Source of the DNA: Hydractinia symbiolongicarpus
Lineage: Eukaryota > Cnidaria > Hydrozoa > Anthoathecata > Hydractiniidae
Direction of reading: 5' to 3'
Length of the DNA stretch: 64,000 nucleotides
Assembly (NCBI RefSeq): GCF_029227915.1
Contig: NC_079879.1
Span: 33,112,501-33,176,500, forward strand
The notes beneath the pieces are model-generated. The model was given only the letters and a program-made list of their open reading frames with translations, was not told the DNA's origin and searched no databases. The position numbers and the translations under genes are program-made. The stretch's first letter is position 1. Each line of letters opens with the position of its first letter. This document shows positions 23,970 through 34,350 of the stretch, piece after piece.

Positions 23970-24700
23970 ATGACTCTAAACATCGTAAAAAATCCGTGCA
24001 CTACAATATTTACCGGCCTACGTCGTGCGGTAAAACTCAAAGAGTTCTGGACCTGCTTGAGCACAAGTATAGGGGACAATTCCACAATATCGTAATCCTT
24101 TGCCCTACCATACTATGGAATACCACATACTTGTCGAGGCACTGCCGCTGGAAAGATGACTATGTGTTCCTTATTGACCCAGGTGATCAGCTTTTCGATT
24201 GGATTCAGCGATTATCGAATATCCTCGCTGGTGAAAAAACGCTATTCATTATCGATGACATGATAGCGCACGAGAGTCTGGATAAGCGTGGACAACCGCT
24301 CCTTGAGCTCGCAATATCTGGTAGACATCGTCAGCACAGCCTCTGTCTCCTAACCCAGAGTTATACCGCGATCCCAAAGAACCTCCGCCGACAGAAAGAG
24401 CAGCTGTTTATGTGGTACCCTAGTAAACGATCTAATATGAAGCTGATTGATGAAGAAACCAACCTGATAGACGATTGGGACACCATTAAAGCTCAACTTA
24501 AAGGATCAAAACATGCGTGCTTGTATCTAGACCATGGACCATCCCAGGACTTGGACTATTCTAGAATAAATATGTCATATATCAGAACATTAGAAAATCA
24601 GCTGGCTGCTTGCCATGAAGAGCTCGATCATTTAGAGCGGAGCATAGAGGTCCTTCAAGGAGGGCCAAAGGGATGCACTGGAGAGAGAAAGGATCCATAG
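23970..24700 (+). pseudogene. A32/FtsK-type DNA-packaging ATPase, one frameshift
   Basis: It would package the genome into capsids. The natural start is the ATG at 23,970 (MTLNIVKNPCTTIF). The frame is lost at about 24,018, inside the P-loop: the downstream frame reads PTSCGKT, the Walker A signature. The rest is open: Walker B LFIIDD (about 24,244), then ISGRHRQHSLCLLTQSYTAIPKNLRRQ (a sensor and arginine-rich region), and a coiled C-terminal tail. Length (about 243 codons) and motif order match Polinton packaging ATPases. A one-base deletion is the only visible defect. A frame starting within the P-loop could not yield an active enzyme. Confidence 0.85.
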
Positions 24701-24702
24701 GA

Positions 24703-24729
24703 ATATTAATCATTTTGCTATATTAATAT
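24703..24729 (+). terminator. AT-only hairpin after the ATPase gene
   Basis: ATATTAAT (24,703-24,710) pairs with ATTAATAT (24,722-24,729), starting three bases after the ATPase stop. AT-only stems are more likely by chance than the others in this set. Confidence 0.25.
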
Positions 24730-24844
24730 CAACCGTCCTAATGATCACCCTGGTTAGGCTAATGTAAATTAAATAAATATCTCGTCAATTACATTATTTA
24801 ACACATTGCCTACCATTGAGATATTATTAAACAAGGGTAAGCCC

Positions 24845-25522
24845 ATGTTTAAACGTGCTGATCTTGGGAGATTTTTAGGGATTACTGATATAAGAACATC
24901 TTGTAGAGCTCTAAATATAGTGGAGAATACGCGCATAGAGCTAAATGCTCAGGACCCGGCATACCATGTCGGGCTAAAGGAAACTAAAAATGCTCACGAT
25001 ATATTCATCTCTTTGGATAATGCTTTAGAGATTGTACATAGATCTCGAAAACCAAAGGTTCTTGAAATTATGAGAATGCTGGCGTCGAAAGGGATTGAAA
25101 AATTACAAGAAACCATCGAAGAGCATCATCAAGCTCTTGCAATACTCAGCGATGACCTGAAGGATAGGGACGTAACTATAGCAAACCTTCAGGAGGATCT
25201 TCATGAGAGAGAACACCAGCTTGATCTCCGAATATTGGAAAATGCGGGGCTTTGTGATCGGTATGTACCTCCTGGTTATCCCTATGATAATGTGATATGT
25301 GTTACTGACACAAATAATCCTAATGAATGTGGGAAAAAAGGCCAACATCCCCACTATATAAATCGTTGCCAACGTAGATCCTTAAATGATCAACTCCGTA
25401 CACTGAGGGATATGTACCCTAACGCCGTACATACATGGAATAGCTTCAGGGATCATAATCCTGGGATAAAGAATTCATGGCGAAATCATTTTAGTTTACC
25501 AGATAACGCCACGCGCGAGTAA
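24845..25522 (+). CDS. BRO-N-like (baculovirus repeated ORF-type) protein
   Basis: It encodes about 225 residues from the ATG at 24,845. The frame is open upstream to about 24,806 without an ATG, so a few N-terminal residues may be lost. The N-terminal MFKRADLGRFLGITDIRTSCRAL resembles the DNA-binding BRO-N domain. A coiled coil follows (about residues 85-145, EKLQETIEEHHQALAIL...LQEDLHEREHQL). The C-terminal part (RYVPPGYPYDNVICVTDT, then a Cys/His-containing stretch) resembles the domain that follows BRO-N in some large DNA viruses. The frame is intact where most neighbours are broken. It lies between the ATPase and the integrase, which runs towards it. The role of BRO proteins is DNA binding, poorly defined. 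Confidence 0.65.
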   Translation: MFKRADLGRFLGITDIRTSCRALNIVENTRIELNAQDPAYHVGLKETKNAHDIFISLDNALEIVHRSRKPKVLEIMRMLASKGIEKLQETIEEHHQALAILSDDLKDRDVTIANLQEDLHEREHQLDLRILENAGLCDRYVPPGYPYDNVICVTDTNNPNECGKKGQHPHYINRCQRRSLNDQLRTLRDMYPNAVHTWNSFRDHNPGIKNSWRNHFSLPDNATRE

Positions 25523-25565
25523 TTCGAGGGGTTGTATGATATCGATATGTCATAATGTGTATATG

Positions 25566-25590
25566 TTTTGTGTGTTATGAACACACAAAA
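25566..25590. terminator. Perfect 11-bp hairpin between convergent genes
   Basis: TTTTGTGTGTT (25,566-25,576), loop ATG, AACACACAAAA (25,580-25,590). It lies exactly between the stop of the BRO-like gene (25,522) and that of the minus-strand integrase (25,602), so it could serve both transcripts. Confidence 0.5.
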
Positions 25591-25601
25591 ATCAGGAAAT
25601 A

Positions 25602-26608
25602 TTACCATTCTTTCACATAATCCGGGGGTAATTCTACATCCTCGGGAATCAACATTAATTCCTCTGATACGAAAGATCGATCAGGCCCATCTGTCAAGTA
25701 GTATAGGTGACGGATACCAGTTACAATATGGTCGAGTCTGTACGTTTTCTTGCTCCACCAGGCATCTGTCGCGCGTGTTTTTTGATCCTCATGTTCCTCG
25801 CCGGGTTGTAGCAGATACAAGTATAAGCCGTCATCGGGTAGAGGCTTTTCCTCGGGATAATCCTCGCTTTTTGCAAGTGGGACATCATCAAGCTTCATGG
25901 CAGATGAAGGTTTCATACCGATCATGGTAGTCTTGGTATTATTCATGCTTTTTACGATAGTATATAGGTGTTTCACCCATGTGGTACTCTGTTTGTCACT
26001 GACCGGCTCCTGTGCGTCCTGAGATTTGAACAATCTTTCCGCGTGTACCTTGTTGTAGGACTCCACGAACGCCGTGAAAGTAGGGTGGTATTTGGTAGTA
26101 GCACGCTTTATCTCAACACCTTTGGATTCTAACAACTTTGTCACGTCCGATTTAAACTCACTACCGTTGTCACATTGGAATATACTCGGATATCGTAGAG
26201 GTCCTGCCTTGTAACTGTCGCGGAGCATCTCCGCTACTTCACTTGCCTTTTTGGTTCTCAGGGGCCGAGCCACCTTACACCTCGAGGCAACATCAATACC
26301 CGTCAAAATGAATTTGTACATATTGCCATAGACTTTGTCATGGGGCATGTACAAGAGATCAAATTGGTGGATCTCATTAGGTTTGTAACAGTGAAATGGG
26401 GATAATCGATACGTTTGGGGCCTTTGATATGCCTAAACCATAGGAGTTGACGAGATAACCAGTGAATAACACGCTTCTTAGAGAGACCAGAGCTCTCAAC
26501 GAGCTTAGTAATGGCCTTGCGTCCAATCCAAAGATGTGAGGGCTGGTAGTATATTTCACTTAATTTTTCCGCTTCTTCCTGAGTAATGATATGCTTCACT
26601 TTCGACAT
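25602..26608 (-). pseudogene. Polinton retroviral-type integrase, one frameshift
   Basis: It would insert the element into chromosomes. The N-terminal part (start 26,608, MSKVKHIITQEEAEKLSEIYY) is a helical HTH-like region with SGLSKKRVIHWLSRQ. The frame shifts near 26,390. The catalytic core follows: the first Asp in HQFDLLYMP near 26,365, the second in CDNGSEF (about 26,170), and Glu in AFVESYNK (about 26,055), a complete D,D,E triad. The C-terminus has a chromodomain-like segment (YRLDHIVTGIRHLYYLTDGPD). The only clear lesion is a one-base loss after PHF, so the copy died recently. The gene is convergent with the BRO-like gene. Confidence 0.88.
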
Positions 26609-26636
26609 ATTTATTACATATCGAAAACGTTTTGCA

Positions 26637-26965
26637 TTACATCCATTTGTACGCTACGAACCCCAAAAGTGCTAGGGAGCCAACTATAAACGTCAGTTCA
26701 CTATCAGCTTGTTGTCTACTGGGACATAAAAATCGGATAATTTTGGAGCTTTCTCAATTTTGGTTATGAAATACTTCCCCATTCCTTCGTCCAATTCTTT
26801 GAGGGATTGTCCTGCCTCCAGCTGTTCCTCCCGCCGTCGGTTATATTCGTCGATTTTTCTTTGGCGATCCTTTACCCACTGAGCTTGGGCTGCTTGTAGT
26901 TGTTCCATAGCTTTATTATGCCTTTTGCGTTCTGCTTCCTTGTGGCCTGAGAGTTTACTAAACAC
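26637..26965 (-). CDS. Small coiled-coil Polinton protein, possible membrane tail
   Basis: The 90-residue frame (26,965 to 26,693) starts MFSKLSGHKEAERKRHNKAM and is a long charged helix (QLQAAQAQWVKDRQRKIDEYNRRREEQLEAG), ending KLSDFYVPVDNKLIVN. In an overlapping frame the DNA continues as a single membrane span (ELTFIVGSLALLGFVAYKWM) to a stop at 26,637. This may be a natural C-terminal anchor detached by a frameshift, or a separate tiny protein. It lies between the capsid and integrase genes, all on the minus strand. The function is unknown; the family recurs in Polintons. Confidence 0.5.
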
Positions 26966-26986
26966 ATTTTTACAAATTTTGCTGCA

Positions 26987-28236
26987 CTAATATTCCACAC
27001 TGTGAAACCTCCCAGCCAGGATATTGAACTGACCATCCATTAAGAGATACACGTAGCACCGTATATCCCCAGTTCCGTCAGCCTTCTTTGTCATGTGAAG
27101 CGTGATCCCGTCGCTAAGCCTCTGAAGCGGTCTTCCGCTCCTGTGGAGGGCGTCGTCGGCAGACGCTCTAAAGTCGACGAACAGCGCATATCTTTCAGTG
27201 AAAAACTGTCCGATGGTCACTATGGAATAATGCTGACCGAAGAGCTCAACGACTTGTTCTAGATGATCACGAGGGAGCATGGCGTTGCTATACAATTCAT
27301 TTGGAGATCCTTCGATAGTGATCAAGATTTTCTCGATCTTCGGATTATAATATTTCTGGTTGTTACCAGCATATCCTGAAATAATAGGAGGACGCCCTTC
27401 AACGATTTAGCAGGGGTATCTAATTGTAGGTTGTATAATGTATCACTTTTCTTCATGGTCACAACCTAGGAGCGTAGTATGCGCTCATAGGGTAGGGCTA
27501 GGCGGCTGTATCTCGACATTATCGCACTTGCCGATTCTTCGTTGGTCACCTTATCAAATTCTAGGCAGATATTGCTGATCTTGTAGGATGAATCAGCTGC
27601 TTTTGCCGCTGTTGAGCCTACCGCTGGGGTTCCGGCATCCTTTATAACGTCACCGTACGGTGCAAATGGATGACAAATTGGAGTCTTTCGTGTAGGCCTG
27701 CCGGGTAGAAGTCTCGTGTCAATGAGAACATCTTGCCGATAGGAATACAAAATGTGTTGCCGTAAGCTGCTACAATCGCCTTTTCCTTGTTATTACCAAC
27801 ATGGTCGCTGGCTTTGACTTGCAGAGATCTTATGGTCCCGTCGTTGTCGTTGATACCTTCTATAACCAGGTTGTTATTCCTCATATATTTTGAAATCCAG
27901 AGATCCCAATACGTCGACAGTATGTTAAAATCTTGTATGTTTTGTATTTCGTTACCATTCAGGCTAATTCTAAGATTGTGCACCAATGCTTTGTCTATAT
28001 TTGAAACTATGGTACGCTTGCTGTTAGTCCCTTGTAGCTCGAGGTCAAAAAGCAACTTTATTGAGCTGGGAAAAATCACGTCATTTTGACCAAGGTTCGG
28101 TATATCGACATGGATATACCGAACGATTCTGGTTGATTGTGGATGGCATGTGAGATATTTTCACCGTCTGTTTTTTTCCTTTCATACCGAGCATTGTCTT
28201 TAATTCCTTATGCGGATTTAAGATAGTTCCGTACAT
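26987..28236 (-). pseudogene. Polinton major capsid protein (double jelly-roll type), broken
   Basis: This is the predicted structural shell protein. The start at 28,236 gives MYGTILNPHKELKTML. The frame shifts near 28,125 to IPNLGQNDVIFPSSIKLLFDLEL, then KRTIVSNIDKALVHNLRISLNGNEI, a conserved jelly-roll segment. Further shifts occur near 27,700 and 27,400. The C-terminal part (27,325 to 26,987) has LHMTKKADGTGDIRCYVYLL and QFNILAGRFHS, typical of the family's end. The total of about 416 codons is close to the normal size. At least three frame changes make it a pseudogene. It diverges from the plus-strand gene at 28,267. The assignment rests on familiar motifs rather than structure prediction. 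Confidence 0.7.
28095..28124. other. Perfect 12-bp inverted repeat inside the capsid gene
   Basis: GTTCGGTATATC (28,095-28,106), loop GACATG, GATATACCGAAC (28,113-28,124). It lies within coding sequence near the capsid gene's N-terminus and close to a frameshift, so it is not a gene-end element. It may have promoted the slippage. Confidence 0.5.
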
Positions 28237-28266
28237 TTATTTAGGGCGCTTTGGGGTTGAAATAAA

Positions 28267-29469
28267 TTGCTGATAATCCAGTTCAGCAGTGAGAGCGAAA
28301 TCATTCGACCCGAGGATATTCCTGGGTCCACCCCAACACCAGAAGAGCAGGGTCAATCGTCTACCAGAGATATCACGACCTACGCAAGGGGAGAGTTGGT
28401 AACATCAAAAGTAGACGATCTTTATGATCTTCTAAGCAAGGAGCTTGGGCAGCCGAATGTCAGGCATTATGATGCCTTTGAAATGGATGGTAATCACCTT
28501 ATCTATGATGGTATTAGGCTCACAAAGATGAACGGTGAGTTGAGAGCCATGGGAGCGATAAAAAGGAATTACGCGCTGGTAGATTGCGAGCTATGGGATT
28601 CGATGAATACACCACACCAAACAAAGGCAGTAAAATGAGAACTCAAAAACACCTGAATAATATTAATACCATCGAGGACAACCCTGGTGACATCGAATTG
28701 TTGCCGCTACTCAACAACGTGCTCGATGACACGGAGAGACTCATCAGAGATACTTCCTTTGGCGTGGATATCACAAAGCGTGAAAGAAGAGAGCTTCATT
28801 TCTATGTTAGAACGCTCCAGGACGACTTGAATAACGTGAATAGTAATCTACTACGATGGCGAGCTTTCCCGGGCAGATAACAAGGCTTGAGGCGAAGAAG
28901 GCTGGTTCCGACGTATCAGAGGAGCAGCACAATATTTAGGATGAGGACCTCGTAAGGCCAAGGAAGATCGTGAAAAGCTAAAGGATGATCGAAAGGCGGC
29001 AATAAAAGAATATGGTCTCTCTAGAATCAATACACAGCTCTAGGCGATTAAGGAAACGCTGATGAAAATAGCTGAGGACGATCTATCCTTACGGGATAAA
29101 TTGACAATCCTATTCAAGGAACAGGGAATCACGATTGCCAGCATTGTCTCAGCCGTTGGCTTACTAATATCAACCGTGGTCCTTGCACTAACAGATGGTA
29201 GTGGGGCAGCAGGTACAACAGGAGGAAGTGGTGGTAGCAAAGGTTTCGTTCAAACACAATTGGAAAGGCTCGAAAAATTTTTAAAGTACCTTGCTGGCAA
29301 AGCGGGCGCTGCTGTGCCGGGCACCATAGGAAGTATTGTGTCGTTCTTTTTCAGGGTAGCTGCCAAGGTTGTCGTGTTCGCGGCAAAGCATCTGTATTTG
29401 GCCATCGCAGGTGCTGTGGGTATAGTTGTAGCGTATGTAAATAACAGAAGGAGTGGGAAGAGATCGTAG
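28267..29469 (+). pseudogene. Conserved Polinton protein with C-terminal membrane segments, broken
   Basis: The first part (28,267-28,638) has YARGELVTSKVDDLYDLLSKE and FEMDGNHLIYDGIRLT. Near 28,600 the frame shifts to FDEYTTPNKGSKMRTQKHL and an acidic helical region to about 28,880. The next 180 bases have stops in all frames but keep traces of the reading (RRRRLVPTYQRSS). The last part (29,062-29,469) is open: a helix (EDDLSLRDKLTILFKEQGI), a hydrophobic span (ASIVSAVGLLISTVVLALT), a Gly-rich linker, then a long hydrophobic C-terminal region ending in a basic tail. The family is conserved in Polintons, but its role is unknown to me; the late hydrophobic helices suggest a virion or membrane protein. 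Confidence 0.5.
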
Positions 29470-29474
29470 ATTAT

Positions 29475-29500
29475 TCTGGTAAACCACCTAACTTACCAGA
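29475..29500. terminator. Hairpin between convergent genes (29,469 and 29,509)
   Basis: TCTGGTAA (29,475-29,482) pairs with TTACCAGA (29,493-29,500) across 10 bases. It lies in the 39-base gap between a plus-strand stop and a minus-strand stop. Confidence 0.4.
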
Positions 29501-29508
29501 TGACAATC

Positions 29509-30158
29509 TTAATATTTCATCCATATATAGGTGATAATTAGCAATATCCCGACAGTGATAATGATAGCCTTAGTTTCCTCGTGAGCTATTGCTGACGATG
29601 GAGCTGGTGGGGGATGCATCCTTGGTACCTTGGAGGGTTGACGTTGATGATGCTTCCTTGGTATGGGCTTGGTAACAGCGTTGATAGTCGGATTAACACC
29701 GATATTAAAGCAATCTTGACTGATTAATATTATATTCGTGAAATTCGTGACATTCCCGATCCTCAGGTTCATATCGCTTGGGATCATATATACGCCATGA
29801 GCTACTGAGAAGTCGACTTTGCTTCGGGCATACCTTAAAACGTTCTCAAATTCTGCGATTTCTCGACCTGTATTGTTTGGCCTAATTACCAATTGCTCAA
29901 AGGTCGTCAAGTATAGTCGTTGGGCATCGATCGCGGAGCTCTCGCTCCCGATTATATTAGAGCGAGCGTTGGCTTGGCTCTCTACAATCAAATACGCGTA
30001 GAACCTTACGCTTTGCGGTAAACGTTCAATACCTATGCGGGTAAGGCCCTCGGATTTCTCAAGTATCCATCCGCTCCATGATCCTTCATCGAAATAACTA
30101 GGCCCACTGCCAGGAAAGTCTTTGCGTTTTGCTTGCCATGAGCTAAAAATTTTCTCAT
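29509..30158 (-). pseudogene. Polinton protein with C-terminal transmembrane anchor, one frameshift
   Basis: The probable start is the ATG at 30,158 (MRKF). A one-base loss about ten bases later throws it out of frame, after which the reading is open to 29,509: SSWQAKRKDFPGSGPSYFDE, IGIERLPQSVRFYAYLIVESQAN, a domain ending IGVNPTINAVTKP, a proline-rich hinge (MHPPPAPSS), and one membrane helix (AIIITVGILLIITYIWMKY) at the very C-terminus. This looks like a tail-anchored virion protein. It overlaps the stop of the preceding minus-strand gene. I do not recognise a named family. Confidence 0.55.
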
Positions 30159-30162
30159 TTTT

Positions 30163-30635
30163 TCAATCGTGTTCAATTGGAGATACTCCAAATTCACGTG
30201 CTAGTTGCCTGAATTTTTCCATGTTAAAAGGGTTGTAGATAGAATTAAATCGAGAAGAGCCAGGCAACGATACTTCCAATTCTTCTAGCATTTTTCGAAT
30301 TTGGAAATAAATATGGAACCGGTAGACAGCAAGTACAAGGGGTAATGGAGAATTAAAGTGTTGGACGGATATACCACAACCTGATGTTGCAGTGAATATA
30401 GCGAAGTTCAATTATGTTGACCAGAGGCTGAAAGGGTGGGTCCTCCAAGCATTAATCGGGAATTACTGTGGAAAACATAGTCAACGAAGATATCAGGGAA
30501 CCTTACTTTAAATGACGACCCCTTCGCATCAACAACGATAGATTGCACAATGAGATCAGAGCCTTTTAACTGCTCCAGGTACCTGCCATGATTCGGAATA
30601 TATTTTACTTTCGGCGAATACTCGTAAATATTCAT
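30163..30635 (-). pseudogene. Conserved Polinton structural-type protein, one frame change
   Basis: It starts MNIYEYSPKVKYIPNHGRYLEQLKG at 30,635, with IVQSIVVDAKGSSFKVRFPDIFVDYVF, and reaches SASGQHN near 30,410. There the frame changes and continues FAIFTATSGCGISVQHFNSP... to FNMEKFRQLAREFGVSPIEHD at 30,163. The total is about 157 residues. Beta-rich patterning would fit a small capsid-associated protein, but this is not proven. It is the first Polinton gene left of the BEL insertion, whose LTR begins 32 bases upstream of its start. Confidence 0.5.
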
Positions 30636-30667
30636 TGTTTCTTTAATAGAAACATGCGACAGTTATA

Positions 30668-31135
30668 TGTTACACAAGAAAGCAGACTCAACTATGCGAA
30701 CAAACGGGGGCGGTAGAATAAAATACGGTACATCGGTCGGTCTAGTACAGTATGATGATGACGTTTCATAGCTTAAATACAAACAGAAAAAATACAAAGA
30801 CACAAAAGGATAAGCACAACATAAATAAATACAAATATAGCCTGTGTCGATAGACATACTATTACACGTACAAAATAAAACATGAAACACTAACTATTGC
30901 GTTGTTTACTGCACTTGCTTCCTTTTGCTGCTTGAAGAAACTCTTTACGTTAAGATTTCAATCAAGAACTACGATATTTTCGATTCTCACTTTTACCACA
31001 CGCTTTTCCTATTCGTACGGAGATTAGAAGCAATGTGAAAAGTGCGCGAAAAAACTATAAAAACGCAATTAAAATTAATGTGACGTGACGGGTCGCCATC
31101 TCCAAGACGGATCTTCATCGTTTATGTTCAAAACA
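30668..31135 (-). repeat. BEL/Pao downstream (3') LTR
   Basis: About 468 bp, matching the other LTR from TACACAAGAAAGCAG to CGTTTATGTTCAAAACA with only scattered differences. It includes GACTGTACT-like and TATAAA-like stretches, and a GTGACGTGACGGG segment near its end. Confidence 0.9.
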
Positions 31136-31405
31136 CTCCCCACCAGTGAGTACTCGTCTACGAACGACTGTCCATCTAGTAACGCCTTATTTTATATAAT
31201 TGATTATCTTGCTTACGTCGGACTCGTTAAAGATGTACGTCGTTTATGTACGTCGTTTAAATACGTCATTCCGATTTCTTCATCAGCGCTTTGCAATATC
31301 GTTTGCCCAAGACTTATCATCGAATTTTACAACTTTGTTGTTGTTTCTTCACGAATTATGTACACCTATAAAGAACACAATTCACCGTCGTATGCAAAGC
31401 ATAGT

Positions 31406-32431
31406 TCAGGTGACATTTTCATTTAGCACTGCGTTCCAGTAACGCAAGTGATCGGATGGGACGAATGTAATTCCCATCAGCAGATTCCTTTCTGCAACCC
31501 TGTTGATGCCATCGGTGCCAGGAAGGATTTTCGCAATGCGTCCCAGCGGCCAATGATTTTTCAAGACGTTCTGGTCTCTAACTATCACGAGATCTCCTTC
31601 CTTAATTTAGTCGTCGTTTGTATTCCATATAGCACGTGTTGTCAAAGAAGACAGGTATTCCTTTCTCCATCTATTCCAAAACATATTTGAAGCAGCCTGT
31701 ACGGCTCATCTTTTACGATCGTCGAGGTCTGTAAATACAGAATCTACAGGTGTATTTTGCGACGCTCTTTCAATGAGAAAATGATTTGGCCTTAGTGCTT
31801 GGTAGTCATCTGCGTCACTGCTGATAGAATTCAACGGTCGGCTATTGATGGTTGCTTCTACTTCAGTCAAAAATGTACGTAACTCTTCTTCGGTGAAAAC
31901 GCAATCACGAACTATCGCTTTCAACGCTCGTTTAGTGATTTTTACCATAGATTCCATCGCTCCATTCATCCATGGTGAAAATGGTGGGTTAAACTTCCTT
32001 TCGATACTATTCTTTGTTAACTCATTTTGAAGTTTTGTCTCATTCGTTACAAGCTCTCTTAGTTCACGATCTGCGCCGACGAAGTTGGTTCCGTTGTCGC
32101 TGGTGATTGTTTTGGGGTTTCCTCTTCTTGAGATAAAACGTCGAAGTGCAAGAATGAAACTATCTGTCGATAAATCTCCATCTAGCTCAATATGAACGGC
32201 ACGTGACGTCATGCAGGTAAACAACGCTCCATACCTTTTCACGGTTCCAGATGAAGCTCTTGTCTTCTTACTTCTCTTGACAATCATTGGACCAAAGTAA
32301 TCTACTCCTGATCGATTAAATGGTGGTTCACCTACAGCAAGACGATCGATTGGTAGATCTCCCATAAGTGGTGACATTGGCTTGACTTTCTTTGATTTAC
32401 AGTATGTATATGCATTTATTAAATTCTTCAC
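31406..32431 (-). pseudogene. BEL/Pao integrase core and C-terminal domain
   Basis: It opens with GDLPIDRLAVGEPPFNRSGVDYFGP (first catalytic Asp), then ITSDNGTNFVGA (second Asp) and PWMNGAMESMVKITKRAL (Glu), the complete D,D,E set of an rve integrase. The frame ends near 31,706. After a frame change and an in-frame stop near 31,606 the C-terminal domain typical of BEL integrases is visible (GDLVIVRDQNVLKNHWPLGRI, VAERNLLMGITF). In a working element all this is part of the gag-pol polyprotein. Confidence 0.85.
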
Positions 32432-33465
32432 AAAGGATTTTCCAGTCGGAATCCAAATATTTTGTCTAGTGTGGCGTTTTGTTCAACATGGAAGTTTGTA
32501 TGATGATTGTGTTGAATTATGAGTCGTGCAATGTGGTGTTTCGGCGAGATTATCACTTGATTCTTCGACTCAAATGGTATATCGATTAAACCAATTCTTC
32601 CTCCGACACGAATCAAATTGTTTTGCATCATTGGTCTCAAAGCTACAAGTGGTGATCTTTTTGGTAGTTTCTTGTGTGATTGTAGATTTTCGAATTCTGA
32701 TGGGTAGGATTCTTGTTGTGAGATGCTATACAACTGTAACTTTGTTGCTTCAATTTTATCAACGGTCAGGTAATCAAATTTTTCAGGTTCAGATCCTCCC
32801 CTTTTTAATAACAACCAATTTCGTTTTAATTTGACAATCCACGCAATGTGGCGACAGAGTTTTTGCCAATCGGAATAACTTTCCCATTTGATAAAGGATG
32901 TTTTCTCTGGTATTGCATTACTAGTTGACTGAAAGTTGGTAATATCTGCGTCTTCTTCACTTTGAATGACATTTTGGTTTTGGTCTGGCCAATTGCATTC
33001 TTCTTCTATTAAAAACGATGGACCGGTTAACCATCTGGAATTCTCAGTCGATGATAGTGGTACATATCTTGTAGCATTGTCTGCTGGGTTCAGAGTTCCT
33101 GGCACAAAACGCCACGAATTGACGTCAGTCGTAGTACGAATTTCATTGATGCGATTCATAACGAATACTGGAAATTTTCGGTTTTCATTCGAGATATATC
33201 TCAAAACTATTTGTGAATCTGTCCAAAATTTGGTACTGAGGTCCATGGAAAGACTACTCAATATTGATTCTCTCATTCTTGTAGCCAAGACAGCAGCTTG
33301 TATTTCTAATTTTGGTATTGTGAGAGATTTTGGATTCAACGGGGCGACTCTGGATTTTCCCATCACGAATGTTACATTGACGGTATGCGTATCTTGAATA
33401 CGTAGATATGCGACAGCACCATATGCATTGATTGAATCGTCGGAAAAATTATGTAGTTGAATCAA
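32428..33465 (-). pseudogene. BEL/Pao RNase H and integrase zinc-binding region
   Basis: This is a long open stretch of 345 codons. The RNase H signature residues are present: Asp in FSDDSINAYGAVAY, Glu in IPKLEIQAAVLATR, Asp in FWTDSQIVLRYI, and a later Asp in LNPADNATR. A linker region follows, then histidines of the integrase zinc-binding motif (HHIARLIIQHNHHTNFH). The cysteine half of that motif is not evident, and the frame breaks just afterwards at the integrase core. Confidence 0.85.
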
Positions 33466-33489
33466 CTGATTATCGAATTGTAGTTTGAG

Positions 33490-34350
33490 CTATCGAGGAA
33501 TGCTGATCGATGTTAGTTTCTCCAGTTCACTTCTCCAGCTCATCAACCACCTTGTTTTTAATTCGGTTGGTATTTCTTCATTCCAGTCTATTTTGGATTT
33601 CCACAAAGATTGGATGATAAGTTTTCCTTCTAAAATGAATGGTGTTAAGATGCCAAGTGGGTCAAATATTGAACTTGTTAAACTTAATATACCTCTTTTA
33701 GTTTCAGGTGATGGCTTGTTGACAACTTTGAATGTGAAATAGTCAGTATTTGGATTCCATAACATACCAAGTACTCTTTCAGTCGGTAATTTGTTTAGAT
33801 CTAGATTGACGTTGATTACGGTTTCGGTATTTGGAAAACACTTAAGAATTTCACAAGAATTTGAAAGCCATTTTGTTAAACGAAAGCCACAACTTTTCAA
33901 TGCTTTTGTCAAGGTTTTTGCAATCGATGCGGCGTCGTCTTACCGTTTTCATGGAGTCCAGATAATCATCCATGTAAAACTTTTTCGTGATAGCGTCTAC
34001 GATTTCGCGATCGTGATCGATACTAGTTTGTCGAAGAGCGTAATTCGCGCAACAAGGAGAGTCTACTTTACCAAATAAATGTTCTTGCATGGCAAAGTCA
34101 TCGATATTGTCGCTGGTGTTTTCTCGACAAACGAAACGAAGAGCATCTTGTTCTATCCTTGATACTTTGACCTGATGAAACATTTTTTCAATGTCAGCCA
34201 TAATTGCGTAACGATAGGTACGGAATGTGAGTAATACAGATACTAGGTTGTTCAGCAAGTCTGGGCCGGGCAACAAGTTGTCGTTTTATGAAATACCTTT
34301 GTACTTTGCAGCTGCGTCAAAGACTACACGAACTTTTTCGGGCTTGTTAG
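33490..34350 (-). pseudogene. BEL/Pao reverse transcriptase
   Basis: Palm motifs are visible: YAIMADIEKMFHQV (first catalytic Asp) and FYMDDYLDSM (the YxDD box, here YMDD). The thumb/connection follows in another frame (GMLWNPNTDYFTFKV, GILSLTSSIFDPLGILTPF, SLWKSKIDWNEEIP). The upstream conserved VRVVFDAAAKYKGIS segment is present across a frame change near 34,280. At least two frameshifts are present. Confidence 0.85.

Noticed and set aside
28095-28124. 12-bp perfect hairpin as a gene-end signal
   Set aside because: It lies inside the capsid coding region, not after a stop.
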